A stretch of DNA of 64,000 nucleotides from an uncultured Rhodospirillaceae bacterium (GTDB taxonomy: Bacteria > Pseudomonadota > Alphaproteobacteria > Rhodospirillales > Magnetospirillaceae). Below are positions 1 through 7,770 of this stretch, piece after piece. Position numbers and translations under genes: made by a program. Location of the stretch: contig CALABS010000074.1 of the NCBI GenBank assembly GCA_937887565.1, positions 62,001-126,000 of the forward strand, given 5' to 3'. Below the pieces are notes generated by a model. That model searched no databases. It was given only the letters and a program-made list of their open reading frames with translations, and was not told where the DNA came from. Numbering within the stretch: position 1 is the first letter of the stretch; the number at the start of each line of letters is the position of its first letter.

Positions 1-2
1 GG

Positions 3-1046
3 ATACAGCCCAAACCACGTGGCCCATCCAAATGCCGCTACGTGATCGAGGGCGATATCAAGGGGTGCTTCGACGCCATCGACCATCATGTTCTGATGGA
101 ACGGGTGCGGCGCCGCATCAGGGACCGCAAGGTCCTGCGGCTGATCCTCGCCTTCCTGAAGGCCGGCATCATGGTCGAAGGCACCGTCCGCCACCCCGTG
201 ACGGGAACACCGCAGGGGGGCGTCATCTCGCCGCTGCTGGCCAACGTCTATCTGACGGCCATCGACGAGCGATATGGACGGTGGTCTGTGCGCCCCCGCG
301 AGCATCCCTCGCTCGCGGATTCCCGCCGGCAGCGCGACCGGCGGAATGGGCGACCGACGTTCCTCTCGGTGCGCTATGCGGACGACTTCGTCGTTTACAC
401 CGATGGAACGCTCGAACAGGCCGAAGCGGAAAAGCAGGCGCTGGCGGAGTTCCTCCGACGGGAACTGCGCATGGAGCTGTCGATGGAGAAGACCCGGATC
501 ACCGCCGTCGGGGAAGGCTACGACTTCCTCGGCTATCGGGTGGTGCAGGAACGGAGCAGCCGTACCGGACGAATGGTCGGCAAGCTCTTCATCCCGAAGA
601 GCAAGCTCAAGGATCTGCGCCACAAGATCAAGGTAAAGGTTCGAGAGGCGCCGACAGGCAAGTCCCTCGCGGACCTCATTGACATGCTCAATCCCATCAT
701 CACCGGCTGGCGGAACTATTATCGGTACGCCAGCGGGGCCAGTCGGGACTTCACGGCCCTCGATTGGTGGATGTGGTGGCGCGTCGGCCGCTGGCTTCGG
801 AAGAAGCATCGCAAGGCGAGATGGTGCGAATTGAAGCACCGCTTCACCGGAGACACGCGCGGGAACCAGAGGAGGTGGAGCGATGGCTCCACCAAGATCA
901 GGTTCTTCCGGGAAGGGGGGACATCCCGCTTCCCATACCGGGGCATGCGGATACCGAACGGATGGAATGCCGACCCGGACGAGTGGTTCCAGCGTGGAGC
1001 CGACGAGTTCTGGCCGTCGTTCAACACCCTCGCACGTCAACTGTGA
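3..1046 (+). CDS. ltrA: Group II intron-encoded reverse transcriptase/maturase, 5'-truncated by window edge
   Basis: The frame is open to the window edge, so the first codons and RT motifs 0-1 are missing. Visible are the first catalytic aspartate block (EGDIKGCFD, near position 45), the TPQGG.ISPLLAN motif, the catalytic YADD motif (near 370-385), then a maturase/thumb region (GW.NYYRY at about 705-730). These define a group II intron RT, which reverse transcribes and helps splice its own RNA. The C-terminal region lacks an obvious HNH endonuclease motif. The stop codon at 1044-1046 is followed directly by intron RNA structure, as in known introns. Confidence 0.92.
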   Translation: MQPKPRGPSKCRYVIEGDIKGCFDAIDHHVLMERVRRRIRDRKVLRLILAFLKAGIMVEGTVRHPVTGTPQGGVISPLLANVYLTAIDERYGRWSVRPREHPSLADSRRQRDRRNGRPTFLSVRYADDFVVYTDGTLEQAEAEKQALAEFLRRELRMELSMEKTRITAVGEGYDFLGYRVVQERSSRTGRMVGKLFIPKSKLKDLRHKIKVKVREAPTGKSLADLIDMLNPIITGWRNYYRYASGASRDFTALDWWMWWRVGRWLRKKHRKARWCELKHRFTGDTRGNQRRWSDGSTKIRFFREGGTSRFPYRGMRIPNGWNADPDEWFQRGADEFWPSFNTLARQL

Positions 1047-1076
1047 GGGCCACCCGCGGCGAATGCCGCGCATGGA

Positions 1077-1110
1077 GAGCCGGATGCAGGGAAACTCGCA
1101 CGTCCGGTTC
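1077..1110 (+). ncRNA. Group II intron domain V
   Basis: A 34-nt segment starts GAGCCGGATGC, has a GAAA tetraloop, and closes with GCACGTCCGGTTC. This is the classical catalytic domain V hairpin with its two-nucleotide bulge. It lies 30 nt after the maturase stop, and domain VI should follow within about 60 nt. It is the best proof that the RT belongs to a group II intron. Confidence 0.9.
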
Positions 1111-1162
1111 GGCGAGAGGGATGGAGAGACTTGCCTCAGCGATGGGGTAAAGCGCTTCATCT

Positions 1163-2494
1163 CTACTCATCCCGTTGATGGAGATCCGGATTGGCGCCAT
1201 GGCCGGGCCGGTCGCCTTCCTTGACGGCCTGGGCGGCGACATGGGTGTGGGCGCGCAGCCGCTGTTCGGACTGCAGCCGGCGGGCCCAGGCGGGGACGGA
1301 TGTCGTGGCGGCGTTGGCTGGGCCGGCCGATGCGGACGGCAGCGCCCCGCCGGTGGCGCGCCACGCGCCCTGGCGGCCGGTGGCAGCAGCTTCGGCCATG
1401 GTGCCGGACAGACGCTCGGCCGTGCCGCGTGCTCCCTGTCCCACCATGCCGGCACCGGCACGGGCGACACCGGCGATCCCGGCACCGATGCCGGCCAAGC
1501 CGGAAGCGCCTGAGGTGGCCTGTCCCAGCTGATAGGCGGTGGCGGCGCCGGAGCCCAGGCTGGAAGCGGCCCGGAGGGCGGACAGCCCCGCCGCTCCGCC
1601 GGCGCGGGCCAGTCCCATGGCGGCGGCGCTGCCGGCCATGGCCCCGGCGGCCAGACCGCCGACGGTGCCGATGGCGGCGCCGGCGCCCAGTTGCGGCGCG
1701 CCGGAGACCAGGCCGGCGGCGATGCCGGGACCGAAAATGCCGAGGCCGAACAGGGCGATGGAGGCCAACACCAGCGACATGGCGTCGGCCAAGCCGGGCG
1801 GCCGGCCCGCCAGCGCGCCGGTGAACTGGCCGAACAAGGTGGTGCCGATGCCGGTGATCACCGCCAGCACCATCACCTTGATGCCGGCCGACACGACGTT
1901 GCCCAGCACCCGCTCGGCCAGGAAGGCGGTCTTGTTCCACAGCGCGAAGGGCACCAGCACGAAGCCGGCCAGGGTGGTCAGCTTGAACTCGAGGATGGTG
2001 ATGAACAGCTGCACCGACAGGATGAAGAAGGCCAGCACCACCACCGCCCAGGCGAACAGCAGCACCAGGATGGTGACCAGGTTGTCGAATACCGTGGTGA
2101 AGCCGATCAGCGAGCCGGCCTGTTGCAGCAGCGGCCACGCGGCGGTGAAACCGGTGGCGGCGATCTGGCCGGGACGCAGCAGGTTTCCCGCCGTCAGCCC
2201 CGACCCGCTGGCGGTGAGGCCGAGCCCGGCGAACGAATCGAACAGGATTTGCGCCAGGCCGGCGAAGTTGTTGAGGATGAGGGCGAAGGCGCCGACATAG
2301 AGCACCTTCTTGACCAGCCGGGCGATGATGTCGGTCTCGCCGTCGAGCGCCCAGAACAAGCCGGCCAGGGTGAGGTCGATGCCGATCAGCACCGTGGTGA
2401 GGAAGCCGACCTCGCCGCCCAGCAGGCCGAAACCGCTGTCGATGTACTGGATGAAAGTCGCCAGGAAGCTGTCGATGATGCCGAGGTCGCCCAT
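1163..2494 (-). CDS. trbL: P-type conjugative transfer protein TrbL
   Basis: A polytopic inner-membrane protein of 443 aa, the VirB6-like channel component of an IncP-type mating-pair apparatus. The N-terminal two thirds carries several long hydrophobic segments. The Ala/Gly-rich tail ends in a charged segment (WARRLQSEQRLRAH) typical of TrbL. It follows trbJ by 12 nt with no trbK between them. Its stop codon coincides with the 3' end of the antisense group II intron, so the last residues may be intron-supplied, although the length is normal for the family. Confidence 0.9.
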   Translation of the reverse strand: MGDLGIIDSFLATFIQYIDSGFGLLGGEVGFLTTVLIGIDLTLAGLFWALDGETDIIARLVKKVLYVGAFALILNNFAGLAQILFDSFAGLGLTASGSGLTAGNLLRPGQIAATGFTAAWPLLQQAGSLIGFTTVFDNLVTILVLLFAWAVVVLAFFILSVQLFITILEFKLTTLAGFVLVPFALWNKTAFLAERVLGNVVSAGIKVMVLAVITGIGTTLFGQFTGALAGRPPGLADAMSLVLASIALFGLGIFGPGIAAGLVSGAPQLGAGAAIGTVGGLAAGAMAGSAAAMGLARAGGAAGLSALRAASSLGSGAATAYQLGQATSGASGLAGIGAGIAGVARAGAGMVGQGARGTAERLSGTMAEAAATGRQGAWRATGGALPSASAGPANAATTSVPAWARRLQSEQRLRAHTHVAAQAVKEGDRPGHGANPDLHQRDE

Positions 2495-2506
2495 GGTCGC
2501 CTCCCG

Positions 2507-3274
2507 TCAGTTGCCGTAGGCCGACCCGCTGCCCATGAACTGGGCGAAGGCGGCGCGAGCCTGCTCGGCGCCCTCGGCGGCACGCGCCTGGTCCAGCGCC
2601 TGCGCCCGGTACTGCGCCGCCATCAGCGACTGCATCTGGAGCTGCTGCTTGACCGACAGCGCGGTCAGCTGGTTGCCGGCCTGGGTCGCCTGCAGCGCAC
2701 CCCCCGCGCCTTGCGAGGCGGTGACGATGTCGGACAATGTCGCGGTATCGGCCTGGACGTTGCGGGCGACCTGGGCCTGCACCACCAGCGTCCGCTGGAA
2801 GGCGCCCATGGCATCCTGCCAGCGCCGGCGGGCATCGGCCGCCCGCTGGTCGGCGCTCACCGACGCGCCATACTGCTGGGGATAGCTCTGGGCGAAGGCA
2901 GCGTTGGTGGCGGCCACCTCCAACGCGATGCCCTGGCCCTGGTTGATCAGCGCCTCGATCTGGTTGAGCGCCGACACCATGCCGGCCAGGGCCGAGAAAT
3001 CCAGGCGCGCCAGATTGCGGGCCTGGTTCTCCAGCATCAGCGCCTCGTTCTGCAGCGACAGGATCTGGTTGCTGATGATTTCGATCTGCTGGCTGGCCTC
3101 GATCACACTCTGGTTGAAGGCGTTGATGTCGAACACGATCATCTGGGCGCGGGCCGGCGGAGCGGCGAGCAGCAGGGCGGCAAGCAGGAGGGTTGGAAGC
3201 TTCGCTGCGGGCTGCCGCCCGCGCCTGCCCGGGAGTGCAGCTCCCGGACCCTCAGTTTTCCTGTTCATGTTCAT
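2507..3274 (-). CDS. trbJ: P-type conjugative transfer protein TrbJ
   Basis: A VirB5-like minor pilus or periplasmic component, 255 aa. The start at 3274 (a second Met is at 3268) gives a basic N-terminus, a hydrophobic stretch ending PPARAQ (signal peptide) and then the TrbJ core: a Gln/Asn-rich helical region (IIEISNQILSLQNEA type) with coiled-coil character and a C-terminal Ala/Gln-rich helix. The frame stays open upstream into trbE, but only this start gives a signal peptide. It sits between trbE and trbL in the usual order. Confidence 0.88.
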   Translation of the reverse strand: MNMNRKTEGPGAALPGRRGRQPAAKLPTLLLAALLLAAPPARAQMIVFDINAFNQSVIEASQQIEIISNQILSLQNEALMLENQARNLARLDFSALAGMVSALNQIEALINQGQGIALEVAATNAAFAQSYPQQYGASVSADQRAADARRRWQDAMGAFQRTLVVQAQVARNVQADTATLSDIVTASQGAGGALQATQAGNQLTALSVKQQLQMQSLMAAQYRAQALDQARAAEGAEQARAAFAQFMGSGSAYGN

Positions 3275-3281
3275 GCCGGGT

Positions 3282-3327
3282 CCGGGAGGCCCTGCCTCCC
3301 GGCCGGGGCATGGGGCGGGAGCCCCAT
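3282..3327. repeat. Two adjacent hairpins between trbJ and trbE
   Basis: A stem CCGGGAGGC/GCCTCCCGG with a 3-nt loop (3282-3302) is followed by ATGGGGC/GCCCCAT with a 4-nt loop (3310-3327). The first stem recurs at 32474-32497, so it looks like a dispersed palindrome. It sits in the 65-nt space between the trbE stop and the trbJ start and could tune expression inside the trb operon. Confidence 0.6.
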
Positions 3328-3339
3328 AGGACGAAGTCC

Positions 3340-5757
3340 TCATGGCACGTTCTCCATGGTGGTGCGGTGAAGGATGTCGACCGCCCAGCCCAGGCCCTTG
3401 GCGGTGAGCCAGGTTTCGGCGAAGGGCGTGTCGGGCTGCTCGGCCAGCAGGCGGTCGATCAGCGCCTGGTCGGCGGGCGACGAGGCGGCACAGAAGGCCA
3501 GCGTCACCGGCTCCAGGCCGAGCTCGAACAGGCGGTTGCCGCGGCGGGATTGGAGGTAGTAGTCGCGCTTCGGCGTGGCCTGGGCGATGAGCAAGATCTG
3601 GCGGTCGTTGAGGCCGAAGCGCTGGTAGACGGCGCGGGATTGCGGTTCGACGGCGCGGTCGTTGGGCAGGAAGATGCGCTGCGGGCAGCTTTCGATGATG
3701 GCGGGGGCGATGGAGCTGTCGGCGATGTCGGCCAGCGACTGGGTGGCGAACACCACCGACACGTTCTTCTTGCGCAGCACCTTGAGCCATTCGCGGATGC
3801 GGGCGGCGAACAGCGGGTTGTCGAGGAACACCCAGGCTTCGTCGAGGATCAGCAGCGTCGGCCGTCCGTCGAACCGTTCCTCCAGGCGGTGGAACAGATT
3901 GGTGAGGACGGGAAGTACGGCGGAGGGCTGGTTCATCAGCGCCTCGGTCTCGAAGCACTGGACATCGGAGAGCGCCAGCCGGTCCTCGGCGGCATCGAGC
4001 AGGCTGCCGAACGGCCCCTCCAGGGTGTAGGGCATCAGCGCCGCCTTGAGCGCGTTCGCCTGCAACAGCAGCGACAGGCCGGTCAGCGTGCGTTCCGCCA
4101 CCGGCGCCGAGGCCAGGCTGAGCAGCGCCGACCACAGCGCCGCCTTGATTTCGGGCGTGACGGTGACCTTCTCGTGGGCCAGCAGGGCGGCCAGCCAGTC
4201 CACCGCCCAGGCGGCCTCCTCAGGGAGATGGATGCGGGCCAGCGGCTGGAAGGCGAGCGCGCCGCCCCCGCCCAGGGCGTAATGCTCGCCGCCCATGGCC
4301 AGCGTGGCGGCGCGGGCCGAGTTGCCCTTGTCGAACAGATAGATCTGAGCGCGCGGATAGCGGCGGAACTGCATGGCCAGCAGCGCCAGCAGCACCGACT
4401 TGCCGGCGCCGGTGGGACCGACGATCAGCAGGTGGCCGACGTCGCCCACATGGGTGGACAGGCGGAACGGCGTGGCGCCGCTGGTCTTGGCCAGCAGCAG
4501 CGGCGGGCCGCCCAAATGGTCGTTGCGCTCCGGCCCCGCCCATACCGCCGACAGCGGCACCAGATGGGCGAGGTTTAAGCTGTGAACCGGCGGCTGGCGG
4601 ATGTTGGCGTAGACATGGCCGGGCAGGCTGCCGAGCCAGGCTTCCACGGCGTTGACCGTCTCGCGGATGGTGGCGAAGCCGCAGCCCTGGATCACCCGCT
4701 CCACCGCGCGCAGCTTCTCGGCGACGCCCTGGCGCGAGTCATCCCACACGGTGACGGTGGCGGTGAGGTGGCCAAAGGAGACGTGGTCGCCGCCGAGCGC
4801 CTGCAGGGCCAGATCGGCGTCGGCCGCCTTGTTCTCGGCGTCGGTGTCGAGGAGCTGGGCCGGCTCGTTGTAGAGCACCTCGCGCAGCAGCGCGGTGATC
4901 GACTTGCGCTTGGCGAACCACTGCCGGCGCAGCTTGGTCAGCGTCCTGGTCGCCTCGGTCTTGTCGAGCGCCAGAAAGCGGGTGACCCAGCGGTAGGAAA
5001 AGCCCAGGTGGTTGAGTTCGTCGAAGATGCCGGGCCGGGTGAGGTTGGGGAAGCCCAGCACCGTCAGCGTGCGCAAATGCTGCTCGCCCAGCATGGGCTC
5101 CAGCCCGCCGATGAACGGCGTGTCCACCAGCACGGAATCGAGATACATGGGCGTGCTGGGCACCGCCACCGGATGGCGCCGGGTGGAGATGGTGCCGTGC
5201 AGGTAGGTGAGCGTGCCGGCATCGTCCAACGGCACGAAGTCCGGCATCAGCCCGGCCAGCAGGTCGAAGGCGCGGTCGGTCTCGGCGATGAAGGCGTCGA
5301 GATGGTCGCGCGGTCCCCGCTCCTCGCCCTTGGGGCCGTCCAGCAGCGCCTGCTCGGCGCGACGCAGCTCATCGGCGGGCGGCAGCCACAGCAGCGTCAG
5401 GTGATAGGCGCTCTCGAAATGGGCGCCGTCCTCGAAGGCGGCGCGGCGCTCGCGGTCGACCAGCCAGGAGGCGGGATCGGGGAAGGTGCTGTCGGGATAG
5501 CCGGGCACCGGGAAGCGCTCGGCCTCGAAGAACAGCGCCCAGCCGGAGCCGAAGCGCCTGAGCACGTTGTTGAGGCGGGCGCACACCGCCACCAGTTCGG
5601 CCTCGGTGGCGCTGTCGAGGTCGGGGCCGCGGAAGCGGACGGTCCGCTGGAGGCTGCCGTCCTTGTTCAAGACCACGCCCGGCGCCACCAGCGCCGCCCA
5701 CGGCAGAGTGTCGGCGAGGCGGTCGGGATGCGGGCGGTATTCGGCGAGATTCAGCAT
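3340..5757 (-). CDS. trbE: Conjugal transfer ATPase TrbE (VirB4 family)
   Basis: The large cytoplasmic ATPase of the mating-pair channel, 805 aa from the ATG at 5757. This start gives MLNLAEYR, the usual TrbE N-terminus; the frame is open further upstream but that part is not TrbE-like. Walker A GPTGAGKS lies near residue 447 and Walker B LLILDEAW in the C-terminal third. The start overlaps the end of trbD by 7 nt, showing translational coupling. Full length for the family. Confidence 0.95.
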   Translation of the reverse strand: MLNLAEYRPHPDRLADTLPWAALVAPGVVLNKDGSLQRTVRFRGPDLDSATEAELVAVCARLNNVLRRFGSGWALFFEAERFPVPGYPDSTFPDPASWLVDRERRAAFEDGAHFESAYHLTLLWLPPADELRRAEQALLDGPKGEERGPRDHLDAFIAETDRAFDLLAGLMPDFVPLDDAGTLTYLHGTISTRRHPVAVPSTPMYLDSVLVDTPFIGGLEPMLGEQHLRTLTVLGFPNLTRPGIFDELNHLGFSYRWVTRFLALDKTEATRTLTKLRRQWFAKRKSITALLREVLYNEPAQLLDTDAENKAADADLALQALGGDHVSFGHLTATVTVWDDSRQGVAEKLRAVERVIQGCGFATIRETVNAVEAWLGSLPGHVYANIRQPPVHSLNLAHLVPLSAVWAGPERNDHLGGPPLLLAKTSGATPFRLSTHVGDVGHLLIVGPTGAGKSVLLALLAMQFRRYPRAQIYLFDKGNSARAATLAMGGEHYALGGGGALAFQPLARIHLPEEAAWAVDWLAALLAHEKVTVTPEIKAALWSALLSLASAPVAERTLTGLSLLLQANALKAALMPYTLEGPFGSLLDAAEDRLALSDVQCFETEALMNQPSAVLPVLTNLFHRLEERFDGRPTLLILDEAWVFLDNPLFAARIREWLKVLRKKNVSVVFATQSLADIADSSIAPAIIESCPQRIFLPNDRAVEPQSRAVYQRFGLNDRQILLIAQATPKRDYYLQSRRGNRLFELGLEPVTLAFCAASSPADQALIDRLLAEQPDTPFAETWLTAKGLGWAVDILHRTTMENVP

Positions 5758-6020
5758 GCCAGGGTCCCCTTGTGTCGGAGATGGCGGGCCAGCACTTCGG
5801 CGAAGTGCGGGTCGCGCTTGGCGGCGAGGGCCGCGAGGGTCTGGCCGAGCGCCCACAGGGCAATCCCGGCCGGCCAGAGCTGAAGGCCGAGGCCCAGGGC
5901 GGCGGCCACCGTCCCATTGACGATGGCCACCGCGCGGGGGGCGCCGCCGAGCAGGATCGGCTCGGTCAGCGCCCGGTGCAGCGGGACCTCGAAGCCCTCG
6001 ATGGGCGAGGAGGCGGTCAT
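5751..6020 (-). CDS. trbD: Conjugal transfer protein TrbD (VirB3-like)
   Basis: An 89-aa inner-membrane protein. It begins with a short N-terminal segment containing EVPLHRALTEPIL, the family hallmark, and continues with hydrophobic segments at about residues 30-65. It overlaps trbC by 4 nt (ATGA) and trbE by 7 nt. VirB3-like proteins work with the VirB4 ATPase encoded next to it. Confidence 0.9.
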   Translation of the reverse strand: MTASSPIEGFEVPLHRALTEPILLGGAPRAVAIVNGTVAAALGLGLQLWPAGIALWALGQTLAALAAKRDPHFAEVLARHLRHKGTLAC

Positions 6021-6346
6021 CCCACCAGCGCCCCGCCGCCGAAGGAGAAGAAGGAGAGGAAGAAGCTGGACGCGGCGAAGGCCACCGAGATGCCGAAGAC
6101 GATCTGCAGCAGCCGGCGGAAGCCGCCAGAGGTGTCGCCGAAGGCCAGCGACAGGCCGGTGGTGATGATGACGATCACCGCGATGATCTTGGCGACCGGC
6201 CCCTGGACCGAATCGAGAATCTGCTGCAGCGGCGCTTCCCACGGCATGTTGGAGCCGGCGGCGTAGGCCGGGGCGGCGAGCATCAGGCTGGTGGCGGAGG
6301 CCAGCAGGCGGAGGGAGGTGGTGCGGACGCAGGCAAAAGCACGCAT
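6017..6346 (-). CDS. trbC: Conjugal transfer pilin precursor TrbC (VirB2-like)
   Basis: The 109-aa major pilin precursor. A signal peptide ends near residue 29 (PAYAAGS), followed by two hydrophobic segments separated by a short polar loop (FGDTSGGFRRL), the usual pilin fold. In IncP systems TrbC is trimmed and cyclised by a TraF peptidase; a TraF-type peptidase is encoded at 16567-17127. It overlaps trbD by 4 nt and starts 10 nt after trbB. Confidence 0.9.
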   Translation of the reverse strand: MRAFACVRTTSLRLLASATSLMLAAPAYAAGSNMPWEAPLQQILDSVQGPVAKIIAVIVIITTGLSLAFGDTSGGFRRLLQIVFGISVAFAASSFFLSFFSFGGGALVG

Positions 6347-6356
6347 GACGGTTCTC

Positions 6357-7340
6357 CTAGGAGTGAGGCTGGTGGGGGAGGTATTCGGCGATGGCGTAAT
6401 CGCCGTGGGCGTCGAGGCCGGCCACGCGGGCGATGGTCTCGACGCGGCGCGCGAGTCCGCGGCCCTGGATGAACACCACCAGGTCGACGGTCTCGGCGAT
6501 CAGGCGCCGGGGCACGCCCACCACCGCTTCCTGGATCAGCTGTTCCAGGCGGGTGAGCGCGGCACGGGCGGAATTGGCGTGCAGGGTGGCGATGCCGCCG
6601 GGATGGCCGGTGTTCCACGCCTTCAAGAGGTCGAGGGCCTCGGGCCCGCGCACCTCACCGACGATGATGCGGTCGGGGCGCAGGCGCAGCGTCGAACGGA
6701 CCAGGTCGGCGAGGCCGACCACGCCGGGGCGGGTGCGCAAGCTGACACAATCGGGGGCGGCGCATTGCAGCTCGCGGGTGTCCTCGATCAGGATCACCCG
6801 TTCGTCGCGGCCCGCCACTTCGGCCAGCAGGGCGTTGGCCAGCGTGGTCTTGCCGGAGCTGGTGCCGCCGGCCACCAGGATATTGCGGTGCTCGGCGACG
6901 GCGCGCCTGAGCGTCGCCGCCTGCAGCGGGGTGACGATGCCGGAGTCCCGGTAGTCGTCGAGGGTGAACACCTGCCCCGCCGGCTTGCGGATGGCGAAGC
7001 ACGGACCGGGGGCGACCGGCGGCAGCAGGCCCTCGAAACGCTCGCCGCCGCTGCCGTCGTCGCCCACCGGCAGCTCGGCGCTGACGATGGGAGAATCGGC
7101 ATGGACCTCGGCGCGGGCGTTGGACGCCACCAGGCGGACGATGCGCTCGACCTCGGCGGCGGCAAGCCGCTGGCCGGTGTCGATACGGCCTTCGCCCAGG
7201 CGGTCGAGGCGCAGGCTGCCGTCCGGATTGACCATGATCTCGATCACCGCTGGATCGGCCAGCGCGGCGGCGATGGCCGGGCCGAAGGCGGTGCGCAGCA
7301 TGGCGCGGCGGCGCTCCACCGATTCCGGGTGCGCGGTCAC
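6357..7340 (-). CDS. trbB: Conjugal transfer ATPase TrbB (VirB11 family)
   Basis: A hexameric secretion ATPase of 327 aa that powers pilus assembly and transfer. Walker A (GGTSSGKTT) is at residues 158-166, followed by the Asp box (LIEDTREL) and a Walker B region with the VGEVRGPEA motif typical of VirB11/PulE enzymes. Its start overlaps the end of the upstream CopG-like gene by 4 nt. Confidence 0.95.
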   Translation of the reverse strand: MTAHPESVERRRAMLRTAFGPAIAAALADPAVIEIMVNPDGSLRLDRLGEGRIDTGQRLAAAEVERIVRLVASNARAEVHADSPIVSAELPVGDDGSGGERFEGLLPPVAPGPCFAIRKPAGQVFTLDDYRDSGIVTPLQAATLRRAVAEHRNILVAGGTSSGKTTLANALLAEVAGRDERVILIEDTRELQCAAPDCVSLRTRPGVVGLADLVRSTLRLRPDRIIVGEVRGPEALDLLKAWNTGHPGGIATLHANSARAALTRLEQLIQEAVVGVPRRLIAETVDLVVFIQGRGLARRVETIARVAGLDAHGDYAIAEYLPHQPHS

Positions 7341-7759
7341 GACCCACCCTCCGGCTTGGCTGCCTGCCGGTCGAGGACCTGGCGCGACAGCCGCTTGCCC
7401 TCGGCGAGGCGGCGGGCCACCTGCTCGATGAAGCTCTCGAAGCGGTCCTGGCCGAGCACACGCGCCGCCTTCTGCTCGGCCTCGGGCAGCGACGGGATCA
7501 CCGTGAACTGGAAGCGGATGAACAGGGCCAGGCTTTCCAGCAGGATCTCCTGGTCGCGCTCGATGCGCTCCAGGGCACGGGACAGACGGTCGAGCCGGAC
7601 CTGCAGCATGGTGTCGAGCTCGCCGGCCGCCTGGCGGTCGAGCCAGGCGCGCAATGCATCGGAGACGATGGCCGATTTCGAGCTGCCCGGCTTGGCTGCC
7701 AGTTCGTCGAGGCGGGCCGACAGGGCCTTGTCCAAATAGAGGTGATGACGGGGCTTCAT
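7337..7759 (-). CDS. Ribbon-helix-helix (CopG-like) regulator in the trb operon
   Basis: A 140-aa protein. The first 45 residues (HHLYLDKALSARLDEL...SKSAIVSDALRAWLD) fit a ribbon-helix-helix DNA-binding domain, and the rest is helical with coiled-coil character. Proteins of this type regularly stand between traG and trbB in alphaproteobacterial ICEs and are thought to regulate transfer genes. It is coupled to trbB (4-nt overlap) and lies 11 nt after traG. The regulatory role is inference. Confidence 0.8.
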   Translation of the reverse strand: MKPRHHLYLDKALSARLDELAAKPGSSKSAIVSDALRAWLDRQAAGELDTMLQVRLDRLSRALERIERDQEILLESLALFIRFQFTVIPSLPEAEQKAARVLGQDRFESFIEQVARRLAEGKRLSRQVLDRQAAKPEGGS

Positions 7760-7770
7760 GGCGGCCTCCT

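Larger units (their letters stand above)
1..1170 (+). mobile_element. Group II intron, 3' part (left end outside window)
   Basis: The 3' portion of a group II intron: a reverse transcriptase/maturase reading frame followed by a recognisable domain V at 1077-1110 and a presumed domain VI. The 5' end lies left of the window. The intron runs on the plus strand, antisense to the trb operon, and its 3' end falls at about 1165-1172, where the trbL stop codon lies. The exact 3' splice site is not certain. The missing transfer genes (trbF, trbG, trbI) would be expected on the other side of the intron. Confidence 0.85.
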
